A stretch of DNA of 9,640 nt from an uncultured Oscillospiraceae bacterium (GTDB lineage Bacteria > Bacillota > Clostridia > Oscillospirales > Acutalibacteraceae): NCBI GenBank assembly GCA_900544515.1, contig UQVI01000067.1, positions 1 through 9,640 of the forward strand, read 5' to 3'. Both the position numbers and the translations under genes were made by a program. A model generated the notes under the pieces. It did not search any database. It was given only the letters and a program-made list of their open reading frames with translations, and was not told where the DNA came from. This document shows, piece by piece, positions 1-6,913 of the stretch (position 1 is its first letter; each line of letters starts with the position of its first letter).

Positions 1-46
1 AGATTCGCCTTAGTCTCGTGGGCTCGGAGATGTGTATAAGAGACAG
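1..46 (+). other. Illumina Nextera i7 adapter remnant (non-genomic)
   Basis: Bases 1-4 (AGAT) match the end of the P7 tail. Bases 5-12 (TCGCCTTA) match the Nextera N701 i7 index as written in the adapter. Bases 13-27 match the Nextera read-2 segment, and bases 28-46 are the 19-bp Tn5 mosaic end (AGATGTGTATAAGAGACAG). The order and spacing are exactly those of a tagmentation library adapter. This is untrimmed synthetic sequence at the edge of the assembly, not a natural transposon end. Genomic sequence begins at 47. Confidence 0.97.
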
Positions 47-1116
47 GTATTATATCTGTTATATTCTATTGGATTACATATAAAAATGTTGTTGACAATC
101 CTGCATTGGCAATTATCGCAACAATTATTACCTGGTTTGCTCTTTCCTGTCTTGTTATTGAATTTCTTATGTACCGTGAATATGTTGATTTTCTTTTTCC
201 TAAAAAGACATCACGTAATGTTATGGCGAGAAGAAAGCCGACAGGCGAGGTGAAAAGGAGAATTATATTCTGCGGACATACAGATGCTGCAAATGAGTGG
301 ACATATTCTCTTCACGGCGGTCTCAAGTCCCTTGCCCCTGTTATGGGCGGCTCAATCGGCGGACTTATACTCGTATGCATTTTTAATATTGTATGGCTGA
401 TTTACGATATTGCAGGCGGTACATATCTTTCAAAATTCTGGCTTGTAATGGGTATTATTGAGCTGGTTCTTATTCCTTTCTTTATCGCGATTCTTTTCTT
501 TATTAACTGGAAGGTTATCGTTGACGGTGCCAATGATAATCTTACTGCTGATTTTATTTCTATGGCAGTTCTTAAGGAAATGGCTGACCATAATAAAAGA
601 TATGAAAATACTGAGGTTTGCTGCCTTTTAACTGGCTCTGAGGAGGCCGGACTTCGTGGTGCAGTGGCTTATGCGAAGCGTCACCAGGACGAACTTAAGG
701 AGATTGAAACCGTAGTTATTGCTATGGATACAATGCGCGAGATTGAGCAGCTTCAGATTTATACACAGGGCTGTACAGGTACGCAGAAGAATTCCAATGC
801 AGTTGGTGAGCTCGTTTATGAGGCAGGTGTCAACTGTGGTATTGAGATGAAGGAAACGGATATATATCCCGGTGCTGTTGATGCAGAAGGATTTTCACGA
901 TACGGTATTGAAGCTGTTGGTTTTTGCGGTGTAAACCACGACCCTAAAACATATTATCATACACGTCTTGATACACCGGATAACATGAGTGAGGAGTGTA
1001 TTAACCTTTCACTTGATATTTGTCTTGAGGCAGCTGAGCTTTATGATAACAAAGGCGGTATCGAGTCCTTTCGTGAAGAGGGAAGAAGCCGTTTTAAGAG
1101 AGGCTATAATAAATAA
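47..1116 (+). CDS. Membrane-embedded M28-type zinc peptidase, 5'-truncated
   Basis: The frame is open from the adapter junction to the stop at 1114-1116, so the true start is lost; the TTG at 106 is only the first in-frame start-like codon. About 355 residues remain. Numbering from that TTG, the M28 dinuclear-zinc signature is complete: His58 and Asp60 (GHTD), Asp144 (GANDN), the Glu179-Glu180 pair (GSEEAGLRG: general base plus ligand), Asp208 (AMDTM) and His285 (YYHTRLDTPDN). Hydrophobic segments lie before residue 22 (one or two helices), at about 81-101 and at about 111-134. The last two fall between the first and second metal ligands, so the catalytic domain is split by a membrane hairpin. 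The basic stretch after the first helices (about 34-52) suggests a cytoplasmic active site by the positive-inside rule. Substrate unknown; probably an aminopeptidase-like hydrolase. A terminator follows directly. Confidence 0.85.
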
Positions 1117-1122
1117 AAATAG

Positions 1123-1156
1123 CGGAGCTGTCGTATATATGATAGCTCCGTATTTT
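1123..1156 (+). terminator. Intrinsic terminator of the M28 peptidase gene
   Basis: A 10-bp stem (1123-1132 with 1141-1150, CGGAGCTGTC/GATAGCTCCG, one G-U pair) encloses an 8-nt AT loop and is followed by TATTTT. It starts 7 bases after the stop codon. Confidence 0.8.
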
Positions 1157-1237
1157 AGAATATAAATTATTGTTTAGGAAACGATACATCCCTCTAAACC
1201 ACGCACAAAAATATATAAAAATTAATTAATAAATCAA

Positions 1238-1340
1238 TGTTATTCTGTAGGGCAGGGGTTGTTCCCCTGTTAGGGTAAATGTCTGCGAAACAGACAAAAG
1301 GGTCTGCTTCGCAGATTTGCTCCTGCCCTACAGAATGTTA
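1238..1340. repeat. MITE-like palindromic intergenic element with 5-bp direct repeats
   Basis: Perfect 14-bp terminal inverted repeats (TTCTGTAGGGCAGG at 1243-1256, CCTGCCCTACAGAA at 1322-1335) bound a 93-bp element. The element is flanked on both sides by TGTTA (1238-1242 and 1336-1340), as expected of a target-site duplication. Inside are nested hairpins: CAGGGG/CCCCTG (1253-1258/1264-1269) and TCTGCGAA/TTCGCAGA (1282-1289/1308-1315). It is too short to code for a transposase, so it would be a non-autonomous element mobilised in trans, or a REP-like palindrome. The rest of the 1157-1404 gap is AT-rich and shows nothing else firm. Confidence 0.7.
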
Positions 1341-1368
1341 ACAACATTACTGATAAACTTAACATAAT
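1338..1368 (+). promoter_or_regulatory. Possible promoter of the PHP phosphatase gene
   Basis: TTAACA (1338-1343) and CATAAT (1363-1368) resemble -35 and -10 boxes, but the spacing is long (19 bp). The -35 box overlaps the right-hand flanking repeat of the palindromic element. Weak call. Confidence 0.25.
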
Positions 1369-1404
1369 TTAATACATTTGCCATTAGCAATATCGGTGAT
1401 ACCA

Positions 1405-2166
1405 ATGAAAGATTTACATATACATATTGAACGCGGTGCATATACTGTTGAATGGATTGAGCAGTTTATTGATAAGGCTGTTAAAGAAAATCTTGATGAA
1501 ATCTGTCTTTTAGAGCATAGTATAAGATTCAAGGACTTTCATCCGACCTTTAAAGAGGCGAGGGAATACAGCAATTATCAGCACAAATGGTTTGATTGTA
1601 AGGCAAAAACAGCTCATTCGCTTGACGAATTCAAGGCACTTGTCGATGTAATCAGAAAGAGGGACTATCCAATTAAAGTCTCCTTTGGTCTTGAAATCTG
1701 TTGGTTTGAACAGCATCAGGATATGATTCAGAATTTGACAGCAGATGGCTTTTTTGATTATCTTTTAGGCTCTGTTCACTGGATTGACAACTGGACCTTT
1801 AATCAGCGTAAGTATCAGTGGTTTGGTAAGGATTTCAATTCTATTTATAAGCGTTATTTTGAAATGCAGAATACGCTTGTTGATAGTGGTATATTTGATA
1901 TCATTGCACATCCGGATTTGATTACCTGTCATAGCCTTTATCCTGATTATGACCTTGCAGATACATATAAAAAGCTGTGTAAAAATATAAAGTCACATCA
2001 TATGATGCTTGAAATGAATACATCAAAGGGACTTGGCGTTAATAGTCAGTTTTTTGAAATTGCAAAGGACATCGGTGTCCGCTTTTCAACTGGCTCAGAT
2101 GCCCATAGAACAGAAGATGTAGGCAGACATATAAAACAAGTCAATAGTCTTATATTCCGTACGTAG
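1405..2166 (+). CDS. PHP-domain phosphatase, HisK-like (histidinol-phosphatase family)
   Basis: The product is a 253-residue single-domain PHP phosphoesterase. The PHP metal-binding motifs are in order: DLHIH (residues 3-7), LLEHS (35-39, Glu37/His38), FGLEI (94-98), GSVHW (122-126), IAHPDL (167-172) and STGSDAH (228-234). This layout is that of HisK-type histidinol-phosphate phosphatases, which dephosphorylate L-histidinol phosphate in histidine synthesis using a trinuclear metal site. No other his gene is nearby, so the substrate is open; many PHP proteins of this shape act on other phosphate esters. I chose the ATG at 1405 because the protein then begins directly with the first PHP motif and GGTGAT (1395-1400), part of the full anti-SD complement, lies 4 bases upstream. 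A TTG at 1378 would add nine unconserved residues. The stop overlaps the convergent downstream gene. Confidence 0.85.
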   Translation: MKDLHIHIERGAYTVEWIEQFIDKAVKENLDEICLLEHSIRFKDFHPTFKEAREYSNYQHKWFDCKAKTAHSLDEFKALVDVIRKRDYPIKVSFGLEICWFEQHQDMIQNLTADGFFDYLLGSVHWIDNWTFNQRKYQWFGKDFNSIYKRYFEMQNTLVDSGIFDIIAHPDLITCHSLYPDYDLADTYKKLCKNIKSHHMMLEMNTSKGLGVNSQFFEIAKDIGVRFSTGSDAHRTEDVGRHIKQVNSLIFRT

Positions 2167-2677
2167 AATGAATAGGGTCCTTGAACAGCGGAATAAACGG
2201 CGGAACAAAGGTGTAGATGAAAAACAGTGCTCCTGTGCCGATAAACAGTGCAATAGCCAGCGTATCATATTTTGGATCTGAAAATTTTTTTGTTTTTATC
2301 AGATAGTTGTCTGTTACAAATGAAATGGATACACCGATGAAAAAGGAAAGTATGTTCAGTATTTCAATGGATTTTCCTGATACACCTGTATAGGTGTAAT
2401 AGAAAATGACAATGGATGCCATACCGATAATGGATGCAATGAATTTGCTTATCAATAATCCTTTTTCCTTTTTTAGCAGGCAGTATTCCATTACAGCCCA
2501 GATTAAATAGGGGAAGAACAGGAGCTTCAGATGCTCCCATATGCTTTCATTCACAGGGAAGACAGCGGCGACCGCTAAATTGTAGCCGCTCCATTCAAAA
2601 ACAAAATGGCTGAGGCTGCCTGTTATGCTTACAAAAATAAATCCGATAATACTGAATTTAAATAAATTATTTTTCAT
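2150..2677 (-). CDS. DUF6512-type integral membrane protein
   Basis: The product is a 175-residue, very hydrophobic protein with about five predicted membrane segments (roughly residues 8-26, 52-68, 77-97, 106-124 and 138-158). The conserved block after the first segment, FEWSG (27-31) through FPVNESIWEHLK (40-51), and the C-terminal pattern ending in YGI are what I know from the DUF6512 family of Firmicutes. The family has no established function and I assign none. The start ATG (2675-2677) is preceded on the minus strand by GGTGAT with 3 intervening bases. The 3' end overlaps the convergent PHP gene by 17 bp, and no terminator separates them. The 5' end is divergent from the alpha/beta-hydrolase gene across 60 bp. 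Confidence 0.8.
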   Translation of the reverse strand: MKNNLFKFSIIGFIFVSITGSLSHFVFEWSGYNLAVAAVFPVNESIWEHLKLLFFPYLIWAVMEYCLLKKEKGLLISKFIASIIGMASIVIFYYTYTGVSGKSIEILNILSFFIGVSISFVTDNYLIKTKKFSDPKYDTLAIALFIGTGALFFIYTFVPPFIPLFKDPIHSTYGI

Positions 2678-2737
2678 ACTATCACCAAGATATGTATATG
2701 CCAGAAAATTACGAAATAATCAGAAGGAGCGTTTTAT

Positions 2738-3634
2738 ATGGATATTTTAAAGCCTTTGTTTAAAATGATATGGGCAGGAACAGAGAAATCAGACAATAAG
2801 CGTATTGCCTCCCAGACTATGCCGGATGGTGTTGTATGTATAACAGACATACCGTACATAAATGATTTGAATAAATATCATCTGCTTGATATTCATTATC
2901 CTGAAAATACAAAAGAGCGTCTGCCGCTTATTGTTGATATTCACGGCGGTGGCTGGTGGTATGGCACGAAGGAGATTAATAAGCATTATTCGATGGAGCT
3001 GGCAAAACGCGGCTTCGTTGTGGCGAATATCAATTACCGCCTTGTTGACAGGGTCACTATAATTGACCAGCTTGCAGATATTTTTGATTGCCTGAAATGG
3101 ATTGATGATCATATGGATAAATATCCTATTGACAGAGAGAATGTTTTTCTTACAGGAGACAGTGCAGGCGGTCAGTTCTGCTGCCTTACTGCACAGATTA
3201 ATGCGGACAGTGATTTGAGGAAAAGACTGTTCTTGACTGATAACAGAATGAAATTCAAGGCAGCCTGTGCCACATCACCTGTCATTGATCTTGTGTCTCC
3301 CAATGTAATGATGAATGCCAATCTTACCTCTTTGCTTGGAAGTGTGAATCATAAGGAGTCACCGTATTATTTCCTTATGCAGTTTGAGAATGTGGCAACG
3401 AAAGATTTGCCGCCGTTTTATATTGTGACCTCAAGCGGCGATTTTGTCAGAAAGCAGTCCTATAAGCTGAAGAGAATTCTTGACAGTCTCGGCGTTGAAA
3501 ATGAGCTGCACGACTATGCGGATAAGTATAACGGCAAAAAGCTTGCCCACGTATTCAGTGTTCTTGAACCGCATATCCCTCCTGCAAAAAACAATATGGA
3601 TGCTATCGCAAGATTTTTTAAGGAACATATGTAA
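2738..3634 (+). CDS. Alpha/beta-hydrolase, esterase/lipase-like
   Basis: The product is a 298-residue protein with the hormone-sensitive-lipase/BD-FAE type alpha/beta-hydrolase layout. It has an oxyanion-hole motif HGGGWWYG (residues 69-76), a nucleophile elbow GDSAG (140-144, Ser142), an acid candidate Asp235 in SSGDF, and a catalytic His271 in LAHVFSVLEP. There is no signal peptide or membrane segment, so it is likely cytosolic. Such enzymes hydrolyse short-chain or acyl esters, often deacetylating small molecules or plant glycan fragments; the substrate cannot be read from the sequence. The ATG is well supported by AGAAGGAG (2722-2729), 8 bases upstream. It is divergent from the DUF6512 gene, and the tRNA-Ser promoter follows within about 10 bases, with no terminator hairpin between. 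Confidence 0.88.
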   Translation: MDILKPLFKMIWAGTEKSDNKRIASQTMPDGVVCITDIPYINDLNKYHLLDIHYPENTKERLPLIVDIHGGGWWYGTKEINKHYSMELAKRGFVVANINYRLVDRVTIIDQLADIFDCLKWIDDHMDKYPIDRENVFLTGDSAGGQFCCLTAQINADSDLRKRLFLTDNRMKFKAACATSPVIDLVSPNVMMNANLTSLLGSVNHKESPYYFLMQFENVATKDLPPFYIVTSSGDFVRKQSYKLKRILDSLGVENELHDYADKYNGKKLAHVFSVLEPHIPPAKNNMDAIARFFKEHM

Positions 3635-3642
3635 TATTTCTA

Positions 3643-3671
3643 TTGACATTTTGAATATCTTGTGTTAAAGT
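3643..3671 (+). promoter_or_regulatory. Promoter of tRNA-Ser
   Basis: A consensus TTGACA (3643-3648) is followed after 17 bp by TAAAGT (3666-3671), which matches the -10 consensus at four of six positions. TATAAA at 3671-3676 is an alternative -10, but at 22-bp spacing. The tRNA begins 58 bases downstream. Confidence 0.55.
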
Positions 3672-3729
3672 ATAAATCGCGCGATAAGTGCAAAGCTATA
3701 AATACTTGACAGGTATAACCCGTCAGCTT

Positions 3730-3820
3730 GCAGAAGTACTCAAGTTGGTGACGAGGCGCCCCTGCTAAGGGCGTAGGTCGGGCAACCGGCGCGAGAGTTC
3801 GAGTCTCTCCTTCTGCGCCA
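3730..3820 (+). tRNA. tRNA-Ser(GCT)
   Basis: The 91-nt class II tRNA has an acceptor stem GCAGAAG/CTTCTGC (3730-3736/3810-3816), a D-arm with CTC/GAG, and an anticodon stem CGCCC/GGGCG (3757-3761/3769-3773). The loop CTGCTAA gives anticodon GCT at 3764-3766, reading AGC and AGU. The long variable arm (GTCGG-GCAA-CCGGC), the T-arm GAGAG/CTCTC, discriminator G and an encoded CCA complete it. Confidence 0.97.
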
Positions 3821-3822
3821 AT

Positions 3823-3855
3823 AAAAAAGGAACAGTTTTTTACTGTTCCTTTTTT
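3823..3855 (+). terminator. Intrinsic terminator of tRNA-Ser
   Basis: A stem AAGGAACAGT (3827-3836) / ACTGTTCCTT (3842-3851) with a T5 loop is followed by a run of T and preceded by a run of A. It is therefore potentially bidirectional. It begins directly after the CCA end. Confidence 0.9.
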
Positions 3856-3929
3856 ATTTACAAAATAAAGGAGAGACGAGAACAGGACATCGCTATGATG
3901 CTGTTTTTGTAATAGTACCAATTGACGGC

Positions 3930-3958
3930 TTGACAATCAAATCATTTTTTGTTAATAT
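3930..3958 (+). promoter_or_regulatory. Promoter of the valS T-box leader
   Basis: TTGACA (3930-3935) and TAATAT (3953-3958) are separated by exactly 17 bp. Transcription would start near 3965, just before the base of T-box stem I. The 3856-3929 stretch upstream holds nothing I can name. Confidence 0.65.
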
Positions 3959-3964
3959 AAATTC

Positions 3965-4208
3965 AATATGAAACGGCTTTGAAAAAGAGGAGTAATGTAC
4001 CTGTTTCTTTCAGAGAGTATCCGGTGGGTGAAAGGATACAGAAAGGGTATGTGAAGGTAGCTTTTGAGCCGGCAGGGTGAACTGACAGTAGCCTTGTCCG
4101 TATATCTGCGTTAAGGATTTGAGTGGCATTTTTTATAAATGCAATTTGAGTGGTACCGCGAATTCTGTGCTTTCGTCTCATTGTGAGATGAAAGCATTTT
4201 TGTTTTTT
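3965..4208 (+). promoter_or_regulatory. Valine-specific T-box riboswitch
   Basis: This tRNA-sensing leader lets transcription continue when uncharged tRNA-Val binds. Stem I is closed by GGCT (3975-3978) with AGCC (4067-4070). Its distal part is GTATCC (4017-4022) / GGATAC (4034-4039) with a GGTGG-type loop. The specifier loop reads GAAG-GTA-G, giving a Val codon GTA at 4057-4059. The T-box TGGTACCGCG lies at 4151-4160; its TGGT bulge pairs with an ACCA 3' end, fitting the discriminator A of tRNA-Val. The antiterminator (TGAG 4147-4150 with CTCA 4177-4180) competes with the terminator at 4168-4208. All of this agrees with valS directly downstream. The specifier position is read by eye from the fold. 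Confidence 0.93.
4168..4208 (+). terminator. T-box-controlled terminator ahead of valS
   Basis: A 13-bp stem (4168-4180 with 4184-4196, one G-U pair) with a 3-nt loop is followed by T5-G-T6. It shares its left arm with the T-box antiterminator. Confidence 0.92.
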
Positions 4209-4237
4209 AGAAATGAATCATAAAAGGAGTTTTGATT

Positions 4238-6868
4238 ATGGCAAAAGAACTTGCAAAACAGTATGATCCGAACGATGTTGAGGATCGCACCTATAAATTC
4301 TGGTGTGACAATAAGTATTTTCACGCTGAGGTGAATCCTGAGAAGAAACCATATACAATCGTGATTCCGCCTCCGAATATTACAGGACAGCTCCATATGG
4401 GTCATGCTCTTGATAATACGCTTCAGGATATTCTTATCCGATTCAGGAGAATGCAGGGTTACGAAGCTCTGTGGCTTCCGGGCACGGACCATGCATCTAT
4501 TGCTACTGAGGCTAAGATTGTTGAGGCTATGCGTAAGGAAGGCATAACGAAGGAAGATATCGGCAGAGACGGTTTCCTTGAGCGTGCATGGGCATGGAAG
4601 GATCAGTACGGCTCACGCATTATTGAACAGCTTAAGAAAATGGGTTCATCCTGTGACTGGGACAGAGAGCGTTTCACCCTTGATGAAGGCTGCTCAAAGG
4701 CAGTGCGTGAGGTGTTTGTAAACCTCTATGAAAAGGGTTTAATTTATCAGGGCAAGCGTATGGTTAACTGGTGTCCTCACTGCTGTACAACAATTTCAGA
4801 TGCTGAGGTTGAGTACGAAGATCAGGCAGGTCATTTCTGGCATCTGCGTTATCCATTTAAGGATGGTACAGGCTATGTTGAGCTTGCTACCACAAGACCT
4901 GAAACCTTACTTGGTGATACTGCTGTTGCCGTTAATCCTAACGATGAAAGATATAAGGATATTATCGGAAAAACACTGATTCTGCCTATCGTTCACAGGG
5001 AAATTCCTGTTATTGCCGATGATTATGTTGATATTGAATTCGGTACAGGTGTTGTTAAGATTACACCTGCTCACGACCCTAACGACTATGAGGTTGGTCT
5101 GCGTCACAATCTTGAAATCATTGATGTTATGACAGATGACGGTCATATCGCTGAGGGTTGGGGCAAGTACACAGGTCTTGACCGCTATGAATGCCGTAAA
5201 GAAATTGTTAAGGATTTAGAGGCTGAGGGTGCACTCATTGAGATTGAGGACTACAGCCATAACGTAGGTACCTGTTACAGATGCCATACCTCCATAGAGC
5301 CAAGACTTTCCAAGCAGTGGTTTGTAAAAATGGAGCCTCTTGCTAAGCCTGCCATTGATGTTGTTAAGAACGGCAAGGTTAAATTTGTTCCTGAGCGTTT
5401 TGATAAAATTTATTTCCACTGGATGGAAAACATCAAGGATTGGTGTATTTCCCGCCAGCTCTGGTGGGGACATCGTATTCCTGCGTGGTACTGTGATGAC
5501 TGCGGTGAGGTAACCGTTTCTAAGGAAGATGCCTGCACCTGTGCACACTGCGGCAGCAAGAATATTCATCAGGACCCTGATACACTGGATACCTGGTTCT
5601 CGTCAGCTCTGTGGCCGTTCTCAACACTCGGCTACCCTGAAAGCACGGAGGAACTTAAGTATTTCTATCCTACAAACACACTCGTAACAGGCTATGATAT
5701 TATCTTCTTCTGGGTTTCAAGAATGATTTTCTCAGCGGTTGAACATACGGATAATATTCCTTTTGACACAGTTCTGATTCACGGTCTTGTCCGCGATTCA
5801 CAGGGCAGGAAGATGAGTAAATCACTGGGCAATGGTATTGACCCGCTTGAGATTATTGATGAGTACGGTGCAGATGCACTCAGATTCACACTCGCAACAG
5901 GTAATTCACCGGGTAACGATATGCGTTTTTCAGATGATAAGGTTAAGGCATCGCGCAACTTTGCAAATAAACTGTGGAATGCTGCACGTTTTGTTCTTAT
6001 GTATCTTACCGATGAATTTGAGTATACCGGACTTCCTGCTGAGCTGGAAATTGAAGACAAGTGGATTGTTTCAAAGGTGAATGCACTTGCAAAAGAGGTT
6101 ACTGATAATCTTGAAAAGTTTGAGCTTGGTATTGCCATTCAGAAACTCTATGATTTCATCTGGGATGTATTTTGTGACTGGTATATTGAGATTGCTAAAA
6201 TCAGATTGCAGGGCGATGATGAAAAGGCTAAGGACACAGCGAAATCTGTACTCGTTTATGTTCTTACCGATATTCTTAAATTACTTCATCCGTTTATGCC
6301 GTTTATTACGGAGGAGATTTATCAGGCTATTCCGCACAGTGACGAGTCCATTATGATTTCAAAATGGGTGGAGTATGATGAGTCACTTTCCTTCACAGCT
6401 GATGAGACTGAAATGGAAAGAATCATGAAGGCTATCCGTGCCATCCGCAACAGGCGATCTGAGATGAATATCCCTCCAAGCAGAAAGGCGACTGTTTATG
6501 CTGAAACAGCGTATGCAGATACCTTTGCTATGGGCAGTGAATTTATCAAGCGTCTTGCATCTGCCAATGAGGTTGTTATCGGTGACAGCTTTGAGAATCT
6601 CGGCAACACCGTAACAATCATTACCGATGATGCGAAGATTTATATTCCTATGGGTGATCTTGTTGATTTTGAGGCTGAGAAAAAGCGTCTTGAAAAGGAG
6701 CTTGCTCAGGCTCAGGATAAGCTTGATTTCATCAATAAAAAGCTGTCAAATCCCGGTTTTGTGAATAAAGCACCTGAAAAGGTTGTTAATCAGAATAAGG
6801 CAGACGCTGCAAAGCTTGAAGAAAAGATTGCTAATATCAGGAATTCCATTGAAACACTTGGTAAATAA
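4238..6868 (+). CDS. valS: Valyl-tRNA synthetase
   Basis: This class I aminoacyl-tRNA synthetase charges tRNA-Val with valine in the cytosol. At 876 residues it is full length for bacterial ValRS. It shows PPPNITG (44-50), the HIGH motif as HMGH (53-56) and WCPHC (178-182). The CP1 editing domain follows with TTRPET (218-223) and GTGVVKITPAHDPNDYEVG. A four-cysteine Zn-ribbon-like insert has Cys419, 422, 435 and 438. KMSKS lies at 525-529, then the anticodon-binding helical domain and a C-terminal coiled coil rich in Glu/Lys that clamps the tRNA. The ATG at 4238 is chosen over the in-frame TTG at 4232 because AGGAG (4225-4229) then has 8-base spacing. The gene sits directly behind the valine T-box and is followed by folC after 45 bases, the valS-folC order known from other Firmicutes. 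No defects are seen. Confidence 0.98.
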   Translation: MAKELAKQYDPNDVEDRTYKFWCDNKYFHAEVNPEKKPYTIVIPPPNITGQLHMGHALDNTLQDILIRFRRMQGYEALWLPGTDHASIATEAKIVEAMRKEGITKEDIGRDGFLERAWAWKDQYGSRIIEQLKKMGSSCDWDRERFTLDEGCSKAVREVFVNLYEKGLIYQGKRMVNWCPHCCTTISDAEVEYEDQAGHFWHLRYPFKDGTGYVELATTRPETLLGDTAVAVNPNDERYKDIIGKTLILPIVHREIPVIADDYVDIEFGTGVVKITPAHDPNDYEVGLRHNLEIIDVMTDDGHIAEGWGKYTGLDRYECRKEIVKDLEAEGALIEIEDYSHNVGTCYRCHTSIEPRLSKQWFVKMEPLAKPAIDVVKNGKVKFVPERFDKIYFHWMENIKDWCISRQLWWGHRIPAWYCDDCGEVTVSKEDACTCAHCGSKNIHQDPDTLDTWFSSALWPFSTLGYPESTEELKYFYPTNTLVTGYDIIFFWVSRMIFSAVEHTDNIPFDTVLIHGLVRDSQGRKMSKSLGNGIDPLEIIDEYGADALRFTLATGNSPGNDMRFSDDKVKASRNFANKLWNAARFVLMYLTDEFEYTGLPAELEIEDKWIVSKVNALAKEVTDNLEKFELGIAIQKLYDFIWDVFCDWYIEIAKIRLQGDDEKAKDTAKSVLVYVLTDILKLLHPFMPFITEEIYQAIPHSDESIMISKWVEYDESLSFTADETEMERIMKAIRAIRNRRSEMNIPPSRKATVYAETAYADTFAMGSEFIKRLASANEVVIGDSFENLGNTVTIITDDAKIYIPMGDLVDFEAEKKRLEKELAQAQDKLDFINKKLSNPGFVNKAPEKVVNQNKADAAKLEEKIANIRNSIETLGK

Positions 6869-6877
6869 ATTTTATAG

Positions 6878-6900
6878 GGGAGGGTTATTCAAGCCCTCCC
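6878..6900 (+). promoter_or_regulatory. GC-rich hairpin between valS and folC, no T-tract
   Basis: GGGAGGG (6878-6884) pairs with CCCTCCC (6894-6900) around a 9-nt loop. The following AATCAATAAT is not a T-tract, so this is probably not a terminator. It may be an mRNA-processing or stability element or a translational control site. The left arm is the only SD-like sequence near folC. Confidence 0.55.
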
Positions 6901-6913
6901 AATCAATAATATT

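Noticed and set aside
28..46. Natural Tn5/IS50 transposon end
   Set aside because: The mosaic end is preceded by the Nextera linker and an index, which identifies it as a library adapter.
32..253. Short plus-strand reading frame of 73 codons at the left edge
   Set aside because: It begins inside the adapter and overlaps the M28 peptidase in another frame.
3706..3711. Second TTGACA just before tRNA-Ser
   Set aside because: It is too close to the tRNA 5' end (19 bases) to allow a -10 box and a leader.
3730..3820. tRNA-Ser as an integration site for a mobile island
   Set aside because: No integrase gene and no repeat of the tRNA 3' end was seen elsewhere in the window.
3640..3936. Minus-strand reading frame of 98 codons
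   Set aside because: It runs antisense through tRNA-Ser and its terminator; its protein text (GAEGETRTLAPVARPTPLAG) is a well-known false translation of tRNA-Ser.
4178..4492. Minus-strand reading frame of 104 codons
   Set aside because: It covers the T-box terminator and the start of valS in antisense and has no recognisable domain or SD.
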